Shown piece by piece: positions 27,141 through 35,031 of a stretch of DNA of 41,487 nucleotides. The translations under genes were made by a program, and so were the position numbers. The notes beneath the pieces were generated by a model. The model saw only the letters and a program-made list of their open reading frames with translations, was not told the DNA's origin and searched no databases. Positions within the stretch are counted from its first letter, which is position 1. Each line of letters opens with the position of its first letter. Where the stretch lies: NCBI GenBank assembly GCA_012959665.1, contig DUCT01000032.1:1-41487 (forward strand), written 5' to 3'. This DNA comes from Myxococcales bacterium (GTDB lineage Bacteria; Myxococcota_A; UBA9160; UBA4427).

Positions 27141-28559
27141 GTGCCCAAAAATCACGTTCTCATCGTCGATGACGAAGATCTATACAGGCGGGCACTTGAA
27201 CGCATTCTGAGGCGCCAGGGACACACCATCTCCTCGGCATGCAACGGTGCGGACGCTCTGGAATTTGTCGCCAACCAGTCCGTCGACCTTGTCCTATGTG
27301 ACATCAAGATGCCCGGCATGAACGGCCTGGACGTCGTCAAGCGAATTCACGAGATCCGCCCGGACCTGCCCTGCATCGTAATCACGGGATTCGGCAGCTC
27401 TGAGCGCTCCCTCGAGGCCCTGGGGGCCGGTGCATTCTGGTATCTCGAAAAGCCTTTTGAGCAGGAGCGCCTCGACGTGATTCGGCGCTTGGTCGATCAG
27501 GCCATCGAACACGGCCAACTCAAGAGCGAGAACCGCCGGCTCAAGAGCGAACTCCAGTCGCGATACGGCTTCGACCGGATTGTCGGAAAGAGCGAAGCAC
27601 TCGGCCAAATGCTCTCCTTGATCGAAAAGGTGGCGGATACCGAGAGCACCGTTCTCATCACCGGCGAGAGCGGCACCGGTAAGGAACTGGTCGCCCAAGC
27701 CCTTCACTACAACAGTCGCCGGTCCGGCAAGCCCCTGGTGACAGTCAATTGTGGAGCCATTCCCGAAGAATTACTTGAGTCTGAACTCTTCGGTCATATC
27801 AAGGGCGCTTTCACCGGGGCCCACCAAACCCGCGAAGGCCGCTTTAGCCGAGCAGACGGGGGCACCCTCTTCCTCGATGAAATCGGGGATATGAGCCCAA
27901 ACCTCCAAGTCAAGCTTCTGCGGGTGCTCCAGGAGCGTTCTTTCGAGCCTGTAGGCTCATCCAAGACCCGACAGGTCGACGTTCGCATTGTCGCGGCGAC
28001 GCACCAGGATCTGCCGCGCCTGATCGAGGAAAAGCTCTTTCGCGAGGACCTCTTCTATCGCCTGAATGTCGTGCCCATCGAGGTCCCTCCCCTGCGAAGC
28101 CGCAACGGGGATGTCGCCCTCCTCGTCCAACACTTTCTGGCCCGTAGCGACGAGGATCACGGGCGGCATCGCACTTCCGTCAGCCATGAAGCCATGGATC
28201 GTCTGGCCGGGTATCCGTGGCCGGGAAACGTGCGGGAACTCGAAAACATGGTCGAACGGCTCGCCATCCTAAGCGGCGAGGGCGGCATCGAACTCGCAGA
28301 CCTTCCGGCATCCCTGGCGGAGCGTTCAAGTTCCACCGCCACCGCCCATGCAATCCCCGCCCATGAACTCCCCGCCTATGAACTCCCCGCCGAAGGCCTC
28401 TCCCTCTATCGCGCGGTGGGGGAACTCGAGAAGAGCCTGATCGGCCAAGCGCTCAGCCGTACCGGATGGAACAAGAACCAGGCCGCCCAGCTCCTCGATC
28501 TAAACCGCACCACCCTGATCGAGAAGATCAAAAAGCGCGAACTGACCCCTCCCGACTGA
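27141..28559 (+). CDS. NtrC-family sigma-54-dependent response regulator (REC-AAA+-Fis)
   Basis: 'VLIVDDEDLYRRALERIL', 'LVLCDIKMPGMNGLDVV', Walker A 'GESGTGKE', 'GAFTGA', Fis HTH 'ALSRTGWNKNQAAQLLDLNRTTLIEKIKK'. GTG start. Confidence 0.96.
   Translation: MPKNHVLIVDDEDLYRRALERILRRQGHTISSACNGADALEFVANQSVDLVLCDIKMPGMNGLDVVKRIHEIRPDLPCIVITGFGSSERSLEALGAGAFWYLEKPFEQERLDVIRRLVDQAIEHGQLKSENRRLKSELQSRYGFDRIVGKSEALGQMLSLIEKVADTESTVLITGESGTGKELVAQALHYNSRRSGKPLVTVNCGAIPEELLESELFGHIKGAFTGAHQTREGRFSRADGGTLFLDEIGDMSPNLQVKLLRVLQERSFEPVGSSKTRQVDVRIVAATHQDLPRLIEEKLFREDLFYRLNVVPIEVPPLRSRNGDVALLVQHFLARSDEDHGRHRTSVSHEAMDRLAGYPWPGNVRELENMVERLAILSGEGGIELADLPASLAERSSSTATAHAIPAHELPAYELPAEGLSLYRAVGELEKSLIGQALSRTGWNKNQAAQLLDLNRTTLIEKIKKRELTPPD
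28347..28391 (+). repeat. 15-bp in-frame tandem repeat in the AAA+/Fis linker (HAIPA-HELPA-YELPA)
   Basis: CATGCAATCCCCGCC / CATGAACTCCCCGCC / TATGAACTCCCCGCC read directly. Confidence 0.9.
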
Positions 28560-28619
28560 CCTGGGCCCTGGCTGCGGGCAAGCCGCCTGATGGCTTCGGC
28601 TCGGCTGCATCCGAACGAC

Positions 28620-28640
28620 CTCTCGGCAGCCCCCCGAGAG
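28620..28640 (+). terminator. Hairpin downstream of the NtrC-family gene (possible terminator; no clear U-tract)
   Basis: CTCTCGG-cagcccc-CCGAGAG, 7-bp perfect stem. Confidence 0.4.
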
Positions 28641-28811
28641 CCGACCGACCCGGGGGCGCACCGGGGCGTACCGAGCCGTACCTATTCGCACATTTTGGTA
28701 CGACCGACCGACGCAAAACGTCGAGATCGCGACGTTTCTCGGCACTTTGGAGCAGTCGCAACGGAACACCCACGAATTCTGTCCGCCGCAACCGCGTCGT
28801 GCCCCAATTTG

Positions 28812-28827
28812 GGTAAAATATTTTACC
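28812..28827. promoter_or_regulatory. Perfect 16-bp palindrome GGTAAAATATTTTACC in an AT-rich island upstream of the sigma factor gene
   Basis: Reverse complement is identical; sits in otherwise GC-rich DNA about 205 bp upstream of the ATG at 29032. Confidence 0.55.
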
Positions 28828-29031
28828 TATTAAAAACAGATACTTAGGATCCAAACGGCTCAACGATGACCATTCTCGACCCGTCAGGGCTCTGTTTTCC
28901 AGTGCAATTTTAATTCTTGGCACGATGCGTGCTTTACCTATGACCTGACAGCTCACCTAGATCGGATTCAGGATCCGACTAAAGCCAGCGCGCAGACAAA
29001 CCCTCAGGGGCCAAACCGGGAGATCACGACC

Positions 29032-29796
29032 ATGGAATCAGTACTCCGAGAAGCCAAACAAAAATACGACGAGATCCCATCCGCCATCAAGGATGAGGTC
29101 ATCCTCGAGCATACACCCCTGGTTCGGTACATCGTGAATCGCATCGCCGTCCGCCTTCCCTCTCATATTGACCTCGATGACCTTCAGAGCACCGGCGTGA
29201 TCGGGCTCATGGATGCAATCGACAAGTACGATCCCGAAAAGAACTGCAAATTCAAGACATACGCAGAATTTCGGATTAAGGGAGCCATCCTGGATCAACT
29301 TCGAGCACTCGATTGGGTTCCGCGAAGCGTGCGTCAGAGAAGCCGCCAGCTCGAAAGTGCCTACGGAGAGCTTGAGCAGGAATTGGGGCGCGCGGCCACG
29401 GAGAAGGAAGTCGCAGAATCCATGGGCATGGAGATGGACAAATTCCACACCCTCGTCAACCAGGTACGTGGCATATCGATGATCAACCTCGAAGAGGTCC
29501 GCGGCACGAACTCCGACGGCGAAAGTGCCGGAACGTTCTCGGATGTCATCGAGGACGCCAACTCCGAGAACCCTTTTGACTCGATCAAACTTCTCGAGAG
29601 CAAGAACCTGATCTCCGATACCATCGGTTCGATGCCCGAGAAGGAGCGCTTGGTCGTTTCGCTTTACTACTACGAAGACCTGAACATGAAGGAAATCGGC
29701 AGTATCCTCGGAATTACCGAAAGCCGGGTCTGCCAGATCCACACCAAGGCCGTAATGAGACTTCGAGGCAAGCTCAAGGGCATGGTGGACCTCTAG
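29032..29796 (+). CDS. fliA: FliA/WhiG-type RNA polymerase sigma factor
   Basis: 'LVRYIVNRIAVRLPSHIDLDDLQSTGVIGLMDAIDKYDPEKNCKFKTYAEFRIKGAILDQLRALDWVPRSVRQRSRQLE' (sigma-28 region 2) and 'YYYEDLNMKEIGSILGITESRVCQIHTKAVMRLR' (region 4). Symbol by family similarity. Confidence 0.9.
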   Translation: MESVLREAKQKYDEIPSAIKDEVILEHTPLVRYIVNRIAVRLPSHIDLDDLQSTGVIGLMDAIDKYDPEKNCKFKTYAEFRIKGAILDQLRALDWVPRSVRQRSRQLESAYGELEQELGRAATEKEVAESMGMEMDKFHTLVNQVRGISMINLEEVRGTNSDGESAGTFSDVIEDANSENPFDSIKLLESKNLISDTIGSMPEKERLVVSLYYYEDLNMKEIGSILGITESRVCQIHTKAVMRLRGKLKGMVDL

Positions 29797-29833
29797 CGGC
29801 AACGCTCCCGTCCCACCCGACGGATTAGTCCCG

Positions 29834-29953
29834 GGCTAGGATAGGCTCAAAGCAACCTCGCCCGATCCGTCCGCAGGAAACCGTCAGAGCGAAAGACGGG
29901 CAGTACCACGACCGAAGCCATGGGCTGCCCTGCGTCGGAGCGGTACCCTAGCC
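29834..29953 (+). ncRNA. Candidate structured leader RNA, riboswitch-like; class not recognised
   Basis: Closing stem GGCTAGG (29834-29840)/CCTAGCC (29947-29953); inner CCGTC/GACGG (29881-29899); nested GTACC/GGTAC, CGAC/GTCG, AGCC/GGCT (29903-29946); alternative pairing GGGCAG/CTGCCC. Confidence 0.4.
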
Positions 29954-30009
29954 AGTGACGGAACACCCCGACGCCTTGGCGTCTTTTGCGAATCTAGCTG
30001 GGAACCCCG

Positions 30010-31014
30010 ATGACCCAAACACTCTTACTTGCCGACGACAGCCACGTAATCCACGGGCTGATCGAACGGGGTCTGGCCGAGCTCAAAATCGAACTGATCG
30101 CTTCCAGCAATGGAGACGAAGCAATCGAGATGGCTCGTTCTCTTCGTCCCGACATCGTCCTCGCGGACATTTGTCTACCGGGGCAGAACGGATACCAACT
30201 CTGCCGAGCCATCAAAGAAAGCCCCGAACTCGGCCACATCCCGGTCGTTCTCCTGGCCGGCGCGTTCGAGCCATTCGACCCGGAAGAGGTCCAAGCCTCA
30301 GGCGCCGACGATATCATCACGAAGCCCTTCGAATCCGCAACACTGGTCGAACGAGTGAAAGTCCTGCTGGCACCAAGCGGCCCTCTGCCCTTGCTGGACC
30401 CCTTACTCGACTCTCCCCTGGAAACCTCCGGTGAAGCTCTCCAGGCAGCCGACACTCCCGAAAAGTCTCCCAAACCTGCCCCCTTGCCGGATGACTTCAT
30501 CGTGGCGGACGAAGTCGAGTGCCTGGGCGAAAGCGAACCCCTTGACGCGGCCCCCCTGCTTTTAGAAGAACTCATCGATGCAGAACCCCTGAGCGGGCAT
30601 CCAGACAGCGATCCATTCGCCGATGAGAACTTCGATTTTGGTGCGCCGGTGCGCCCCAATACCCCTCTGGCCCCCGATTCGCTCAGTCAAGCTCCGGATC
30701 TCCTGATACCCGACCCGCACCCGTCCGACCCAATCGCGACGAAGCCGAGCGAGCCCGAGCCCCCCGAACTGGATCTCTTGGAGACTTTTCCCATCGGCGA
30801 CGAAGAAAAGCGCCCCGGTCACCCAACCAACGTTCAGCCAGCCGTCCGAGACGCCCTGGGGCAAATTGCCGGAGAAGCCTTTTCTGAACTCCCCGAGACG
30901 GTGACGAAAGCCCTGATCGAGCGAATCGAGGCCATCGCCTGGGAGGTCATCCCCCAGATGACCGAAGTCCTGATCCGGGAAGAAATTCGGCGCATGAAGG
31001 AAGGCCAGGAATAG
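30010..31014 (+). CDS. Receiver-domain protein with acidic/proline-rich linker and conserved C-terminal helix
   Basis: 'TLLLADDSHVIHGLIERGL...DIVLADICLPGQNGYQL...DIITKPFES' REC; long D/E/P-rich linker; C-terminus 'ALIERIEAIAWEVIPQMTEVLIREEIRRMKEGQ'. Confidence 0.87.
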   Translation: MTQTLLLADDSHVIHGLIERGLAELKIELIASSNGDEAIEMARSLRPDIVLADICLPGQNGYQLCRAIKESPELGHIPVVLLAGAFEPFDPEEVQASGADDIITKPFESATLVERVKVLLAPSGPLPLLDPLLDSPLETSGEALQAADTPEKSPKPAPLPDDFIVADEVECLGESEPLDAAPLLLEELIDAEPLSGHPDSDPFADENFDFGAPVRPNTPLAPDSLSQAPDLLIPDPHPSDPIATKPSEPEPPELDLLETFPIGDEEKRPGHPTNVQPAVRDALGQIAGEAFSELPETVTKALIERIEAIAWEVIPQMTEVLIREEIRRMKEGQE

Positions 31015-31132
31015 CCCGAGGCCACCAGGGGTCACGGGCGAACTGGAATGGCGCCCGGTTGCAATGAGATAATTCTCCTGCGTTCTCCTAAACTGCGGAT
31101 CGACACCCGAACCGGGTCCAAGGGAATACGCC

Positions 31133-32011
31133 GTGCCTCTGCCTCTCACCCCGCCGCCCCTCGCGGCCTACCAAGACCTGATCGATCTTGCCCTGGCCGA
31201 GGATGTCGGCCCGGGGGATATTACATCGGATCTCGTGATTCCTGCCGCCTCCGAGGGTTCGGCGCGAATCGAAGCGCGATCCGACCTCACGGTCTCGGGC
31301 CTCTACGTCGCCGCTGACGTGATTCGCGCGGTCAACCCGGAAATCAGGCTGACCCCGGAAGCGCACGAGAGCGAGACCGTCCAGGCCGGGCGGATTCTCA
31401 TGCGGCTGAATGGGTCGATGCGAGGAATCCTCGCTGCCGAGCGAACGGCGCTGAATTTCCTGGGACGCCTGTGCGGGGTGGCCACCCTGACCCGACGCTA
31501 CGTCCAGGCCGTGGCCCATACTCGGTGCCAGATCGTGGATACCCGAAAAACACTCCCGGGCTGGCGAGCGCTGGACAAGTTTGCGGTGGCCAGTGGCGGG
31601 GGCACCAACCATCGGTTCGCCCTCTACGATGGCATCCTTCTCAAGGACAATCACGTGGCCTCCGCTGGGGGCGTCGAAGCTGCCGTGACAGCCGCGCTTC
31701 GGGGAGCCCCGTCCGGCATGCGAGTTCAGGTCGAAGTCGAATCCCTTGAAGATGCCGAGAAAGCCTGCCAGGCGGGCGCTGATTTTCTCCTGCTGGACAA
31801 CCAGACACCCGACCAAGTCAGGCGCATCACCGAGCATTTGGGTGACCGGGCGACCCTGGAAGCTTCCGGCGGAATCACCCTGGCGAATCTCAAGGAATAC
31901 GCGGAGACAGGCGTGCACCGCATCTCCCTCGGCGCTCTAACGCACTCGGCACCCGCCGCCGATGTCGCCCTTGAAATCGAGGCTTCCAACACCGAGCCCG
32001 GGACACGATGA
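31133..32011 (+). CDS. nadC: Nicotinate-nucleotide pyrophosphorylase (carboxylating), GTG start
   Basis: 'ALAEDVGPGDITSDLVIP', 'ERTALNFLGRLCGVATLTRRYV', 'DTRKTLPGWRALDKFAVASGGGTNHRFALYDGILLKDNH', 'LEASGGITLANLKEYAETGVHRISLGALTHS'. Confidence 0.97.
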   Translation: MPLPLTPPPLAAYQDLIDLALAEDVGPGDITSDLVIPAASEGSARIEARSDLTVSGLYVAADVIRAVNPEIRLTPEAHESETVQAGRILMRLNGSMRGILAAERTALNFLGRLCGVATLTRRYVQAVAHTRCQIVDTRKTLPGWRALDKFAVASGGGTNHRFALYDGILLKDNHVASAGGVEAAVTAALRGAPSGMRVQVEVESLEDAEKACQAGADFLLLDNQTPDQVRRITEHLGDRATLEASGGITLANLKEYAETGVHRISLGALTHSAPAADVALEIEASNTEPGTR

Positions 32012-33015
32012 TTGAGGGCGCCCGCAGAGTTCTGGAATCGCTCCAGACTGCTGGCCACGCCCCCCGCTCGGGGGAAGATCTCTCCTCACAACTCGGAGTC
32101 TCCAGAGCCCAGATCTGGAAGCATGTCAGCGCGCTTCGCAAACGCGGCTACTCCATCGATGGTGCGCCGGGTGATGGCTACCGACTGGTCTCCAGTCCCG
32201 ACCGCCTCTACCCCGAAGAAATTTCCCGAGGGCTGGCCACACGATGGCTGGGCCGCTCCATCGAGCATTTCGATGAAACCGATTCAACCAATCGCGTCGC
32301 CGCGGATCTCGCCCGAGCCGGCGCCCCCCATGGCACTGCGGTCATTGCCGAGGCCCAAACTGCGGGCCGAGGCCGACTTGGGCGCGGCTTCTTCTCTCCC
32401 GCCTTCTCCAATCTCTACACCTCCATCATCCTGCGCCCAGATCTCGACACGGCCTCGGCTCCCACTCTTCTTCTGGCGGCCGGAGCCGCCGTGGCGGAAA
32501 CCGTCATCGGTCTACTGGGCGAAACCACCGAGTTGGAAATCAAGTGGCCCAACGATGTGCTTCTCGCAGGACTGAAAACCTCTGGGATTCTGATGGAACT
32601 CGGCGCCGAAGAAAATCGCGTCAGCTACGCCATTCTGGGAATTGGCGTCAATCTCAACGTCGACCGCAATGAGTTTCCCGACGAATTCCGTGAGCGCGCC
32701 ACAAGCCTCAGTTCCCATTCGGGCCAACCGATCGATCGAGCCGACTTTACCCGTCGGCTCTTCGGAACCCTTGAAAACGTTCTGGACGAACACGCCCAAG
32801 GAGGTCTCCCGAAAATCTGGCCCCGCTTCGAGCAGCATTTCCACATGGCTGGACGGACCATCACCGTCGATCAAGTCAATGGTGACCCAATCGAAGGTAT
32901 CGCCGCGGGAATCGCAGCGAACGGTGCTCTGCAGATCGACTTGCCCTCCGGAGAGCGAATCGAAGTACTGGCCGGAGATGTCACGATCTGCAAGGATGAT
33001 CCAGTCAAGGAGTAA
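32008..33015 (+). CDS. birA: Biotin-[acetyl-CoA-carboxylase] ligase with N-terminal HTH (BirA)
   Basis: N-terminal wHTH 'QLGVSRAQIWKHVSALRKRGYSIDGAPGDGYRL'; 'AEAQTAGRGRLGRGFFSP', 'IKWPNDVLLAGLKTSGILMEL', 'GIGVNLN'. Confidence 0.95.
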   Translation: MIEGARRVLESLQTAGHAPRSGEDLSSQLGVSRAQIWKHVSALRKRGYSIDGAPGDGYRLVSSPDRLYPEEISRGLATRWLGRSIEHFDETDSTNRVAADLARAGAPHGTAVIAEAQTAGRGRLGRGFFSPAFSNLYTSIILRPDLDTASAPTLLLAAGAAVAETVIGLLGETTELEIKWPNDVLLAGLKTSGILMELGAEENRVSYAILGIGVNLNVDRNEFPDEFRERATSLSSHSGQPIDRADFTRRLFGTLENVLDEHAQGGLPKIWPRFEQHFHMAGRTITVDQVNGDPIEGIAAGIAANGALQIDLPSGERIEVLAGDVTICKDDPVKE

Positions 33016-33022
33016 CATTATC

Positions 33023-33811
33023 GTGCCCCAAACATCCCTGCTCGTCGTCGACATTGGAAATACCAACGTATCGCTGGGCATATTCGACTATGCCGACGAC
33101 GAAGGAAAGCTGACGCACCACTGGCGACTCTCGACCCACCGGGAGCAGACTTCGGACGAACTCGGCATCGCCCTGCATTCGCTCTTCGATCACGACGAGC
33201 GACAAGTCAGCCAAATCAGTGATGTGATCCTCTCCAGCGTAGTGCCTCCCATGGTGCCGATCTGGGAGCGGGTCGCGTTCAAACTCTTCTCCCTGCCTCC
33301 CATGGTGGTGGGCCCCGGTATGCGAACTGGAATGCCCGTCCGCTACGAAAATCCTCACGAAGTAGGCGCAGATCGCATCGTTAACTCGGTGGCCGCGTAT
33401 GACATGTACGGCGGACCGATCATCGCGGTGGATTTCGGAACGGCGACCACCTTCGACTGCATCTCCCGTGAAGGCGAGTACATGGGTGGCGTCATCACTC
33501 CAGGCATTCACATTTCCATGGAGGCACTTTTTGAACGCACGTCGAAGCTCCACAGGGTCGAAATTGCGAAGCCCCGCAGCGTCATCGGAAAGACAACCAC
33601 AAGCGCTCTACAATCCGGGTTGCTGTTCGGGTACGCGGGGATGGTGGATGCCATGGTGGAGAAAATCCTGCCAGAGCTCGGGGCGGACGCCCGGACCATC
33701 GCGACCGGCGGCTTGGCCAGAAGGATTGCCGAGGAGAGCAAGGCGATAGAGGAGGTGGTTCCCTTTCTCACCCTGGAAGGCCTGCGAATCCTCTTTGAGA
33801 AAAATCGCTAG
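33023..33811 (+). CDS. coaX: Type III pantothenate kinase (GTG start)
   Basis: 'LLVVDIGNTNVSLGIFDY', 'VGADRIVNSVAAYDMYGGPIIAVDFGTATTFDCIS', 'GGVITPGIHISMEALFERTSKLHRVEI'. Confidence 0.95.
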   Translation: MPQTSLLVVDIGNTNVSLGIFDYADDEGKLTHHWRLSTHREQTSDELGIALHSLFDHDERQVSQISDVILSSVVPPMVPIWERVAFKLFSLPPMVVGPGMRTGMPVRYENPHEVGADRIVNSVAAYDMYGGPIIAVDFGTATTFDCISREGEYMGGVITPGIHISMEALFERTSKLHRVEIAKPRSVIGKTTTSALQSGLLFGYAGMVDAMVEKILPELGADARTIATGGLARRIAEESKAIEEVVPFLTLEGLRILFEKNR

Positions 33812-33960
33812 GTGTGGCTGAGTACTTAGTTTCAGCGCAGACCGTGTTTTACCCAACTCCCATTGAAGTCTCCCGCCCCCGCACTCGGTCACCCGGTCAA
33901 CTCCGGCTCAGCAGAACCCAAGCTTCGACCTCCCACTTTCCCAGCCCAGGAGAAGTTCGA

Positions 33961-35031
33961 TTGGAATCAACCGCCGCAAAGAGCAAAATCCGGCTGGTCC
34001 TCTCCCCTGCGGCCGAAAAGTACGCGCGCCGGGATGCTCCTTTGAAGGTGCGAAAGATGGCCGCCCGTGGTGCCCTGCCTCTGGACCCCCTCGACCTTGC
34101 CACTCTGCTCTTCGCCCTGTCCCATGATCCGGAAGCGGAAGTTCAGCAAATTGCACGAGAAAGTCTGGCAACCCTACCTTCGGCAATTCTCACCCCCGTC
34201 ATTACAGGCGCCGCCCATCCCGCCCTCCTGGCTCACCTTGCCCGGCTCCACCGCCGAGACGAAGCGACTTGCGAGGTCATTGCCTTGAACCCGGCCACTT
34301 CTGACCTCACGGTTGCCTTCCTCGCCTCCCTGCCCTTGCGAAGCATCGTGGACATCGTGAGCAATAATCAGGAAAGGCTCCGACGCGAGGACAAGATCCT
34401 GGAAGCCTTGGGGGAAAATCCGCTGACGGGCCGAGCCGTGATCGAACGGATACTGGACTTTCTCGGCATCGTGGCTCACTCCGACGATGACGACTCCGTG
34501 AAACGGGAACCCACGGAAGAAGAGGCCACCCGCGCGGTCTTGGCAGTACTCGGTGATCAGTCTCTGTCCACCGCGCGACTCCTGACCTCAGAGAAAAACA
34601 GCGAAGAGGAGACAACCAACGACAACGTTTTTTCTGCGATCCAGAAAATGAGCGTGATGCAGAAAATCAAGTTGGCCCGCCTAGGGGGCAAGGAAGCCCG
34701 CTCTTTCCTCATCAAGGACAGGAACAAAGTGGTCGCCATGTCGGCGTTACAGAGCCCTAAAATGACGGAGACCGAGATCACCAGCATCGCCCAGTCCCGG
34801 TCCATTTCCGACGAAATTTTGCGTATGATTTCCAACAACAAGGAGTGGACTCGGAACTATCCGATCAAACTCGCCCTGACAACGAATCCCAAGACTCCTC
34901 TCCCCCAAGCCGTCAAATTCTTGAACTACTTGCAGGATCGCGACCTGCGGGCTCTCATGAAGAGCCGGGATGTCTCCAGCGCCATCTCCAGCCATGCCCG
35001 GCGAATCCTCGACAAAAAAGGCCTGGTCTGA
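33961..35031 (+). CDS. Uncharacterised alpha-helical HEAT/DUF2336-like repeat protein (TTG start)
   Basis: Repeating helical units 'VIALNPATSDLTVAFLASLPLRSIVDIVSNNQERLRREDKILEALGENPLTGRAVIERILDFLGI'. TTG at 33961 with GGAG about 8 nt upstream. Confidence 0.7.
   Translation: MESTAAKSKIRLVLSPAAEKYARRDAPLKVRKMAARGALPLDPLDLATLLFALSHDPEAEVQQIARESLATLPSAILTPVITGAAHPALLAHLARLHRRDEATCEVIALNPATSDLTVAFLASLPLRSIVDIVSNNQERLRREDKILEALGENPLTGRAVIERILDFLGIVAHSDDDDSVKREPTEEEATRAVLAVLGDQSLSTARLLTSEKNSEEETTNDNVFSAIQKMSVMQKIKLARLGGKEARSFLIKDRNKVVAMSALQSPKMTETEITSIAQSRSISDEILRMISNNKEWTRNYPIKLALTTNPKTPLPQAVKFLNYLQDRDLRALMKSRDVSSAISSHARRILDKKGLV

Noticed and set aside
28528-28956. 142-aa minus-strand ORF in the sigma-factor upstream gap
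   Set aside because: Overlaps the hairpins and AT-rich palindrome, arginine-rich composition, no motif.
29038-29802. 254-aa minus-strand ORF covering almost exactly the sigma factor gene
   Set aside because: Striking length match but a codon-phase shadow: the translation has no family signature and the sigma factor is unambiguous.
29834-29953. c-di-GMP-I (GEMM) riboswitch call
   Set aside because: Superficial AAACC...GAAA...GGG similarity only; the conserved GACGCAAAGCC core is absent.
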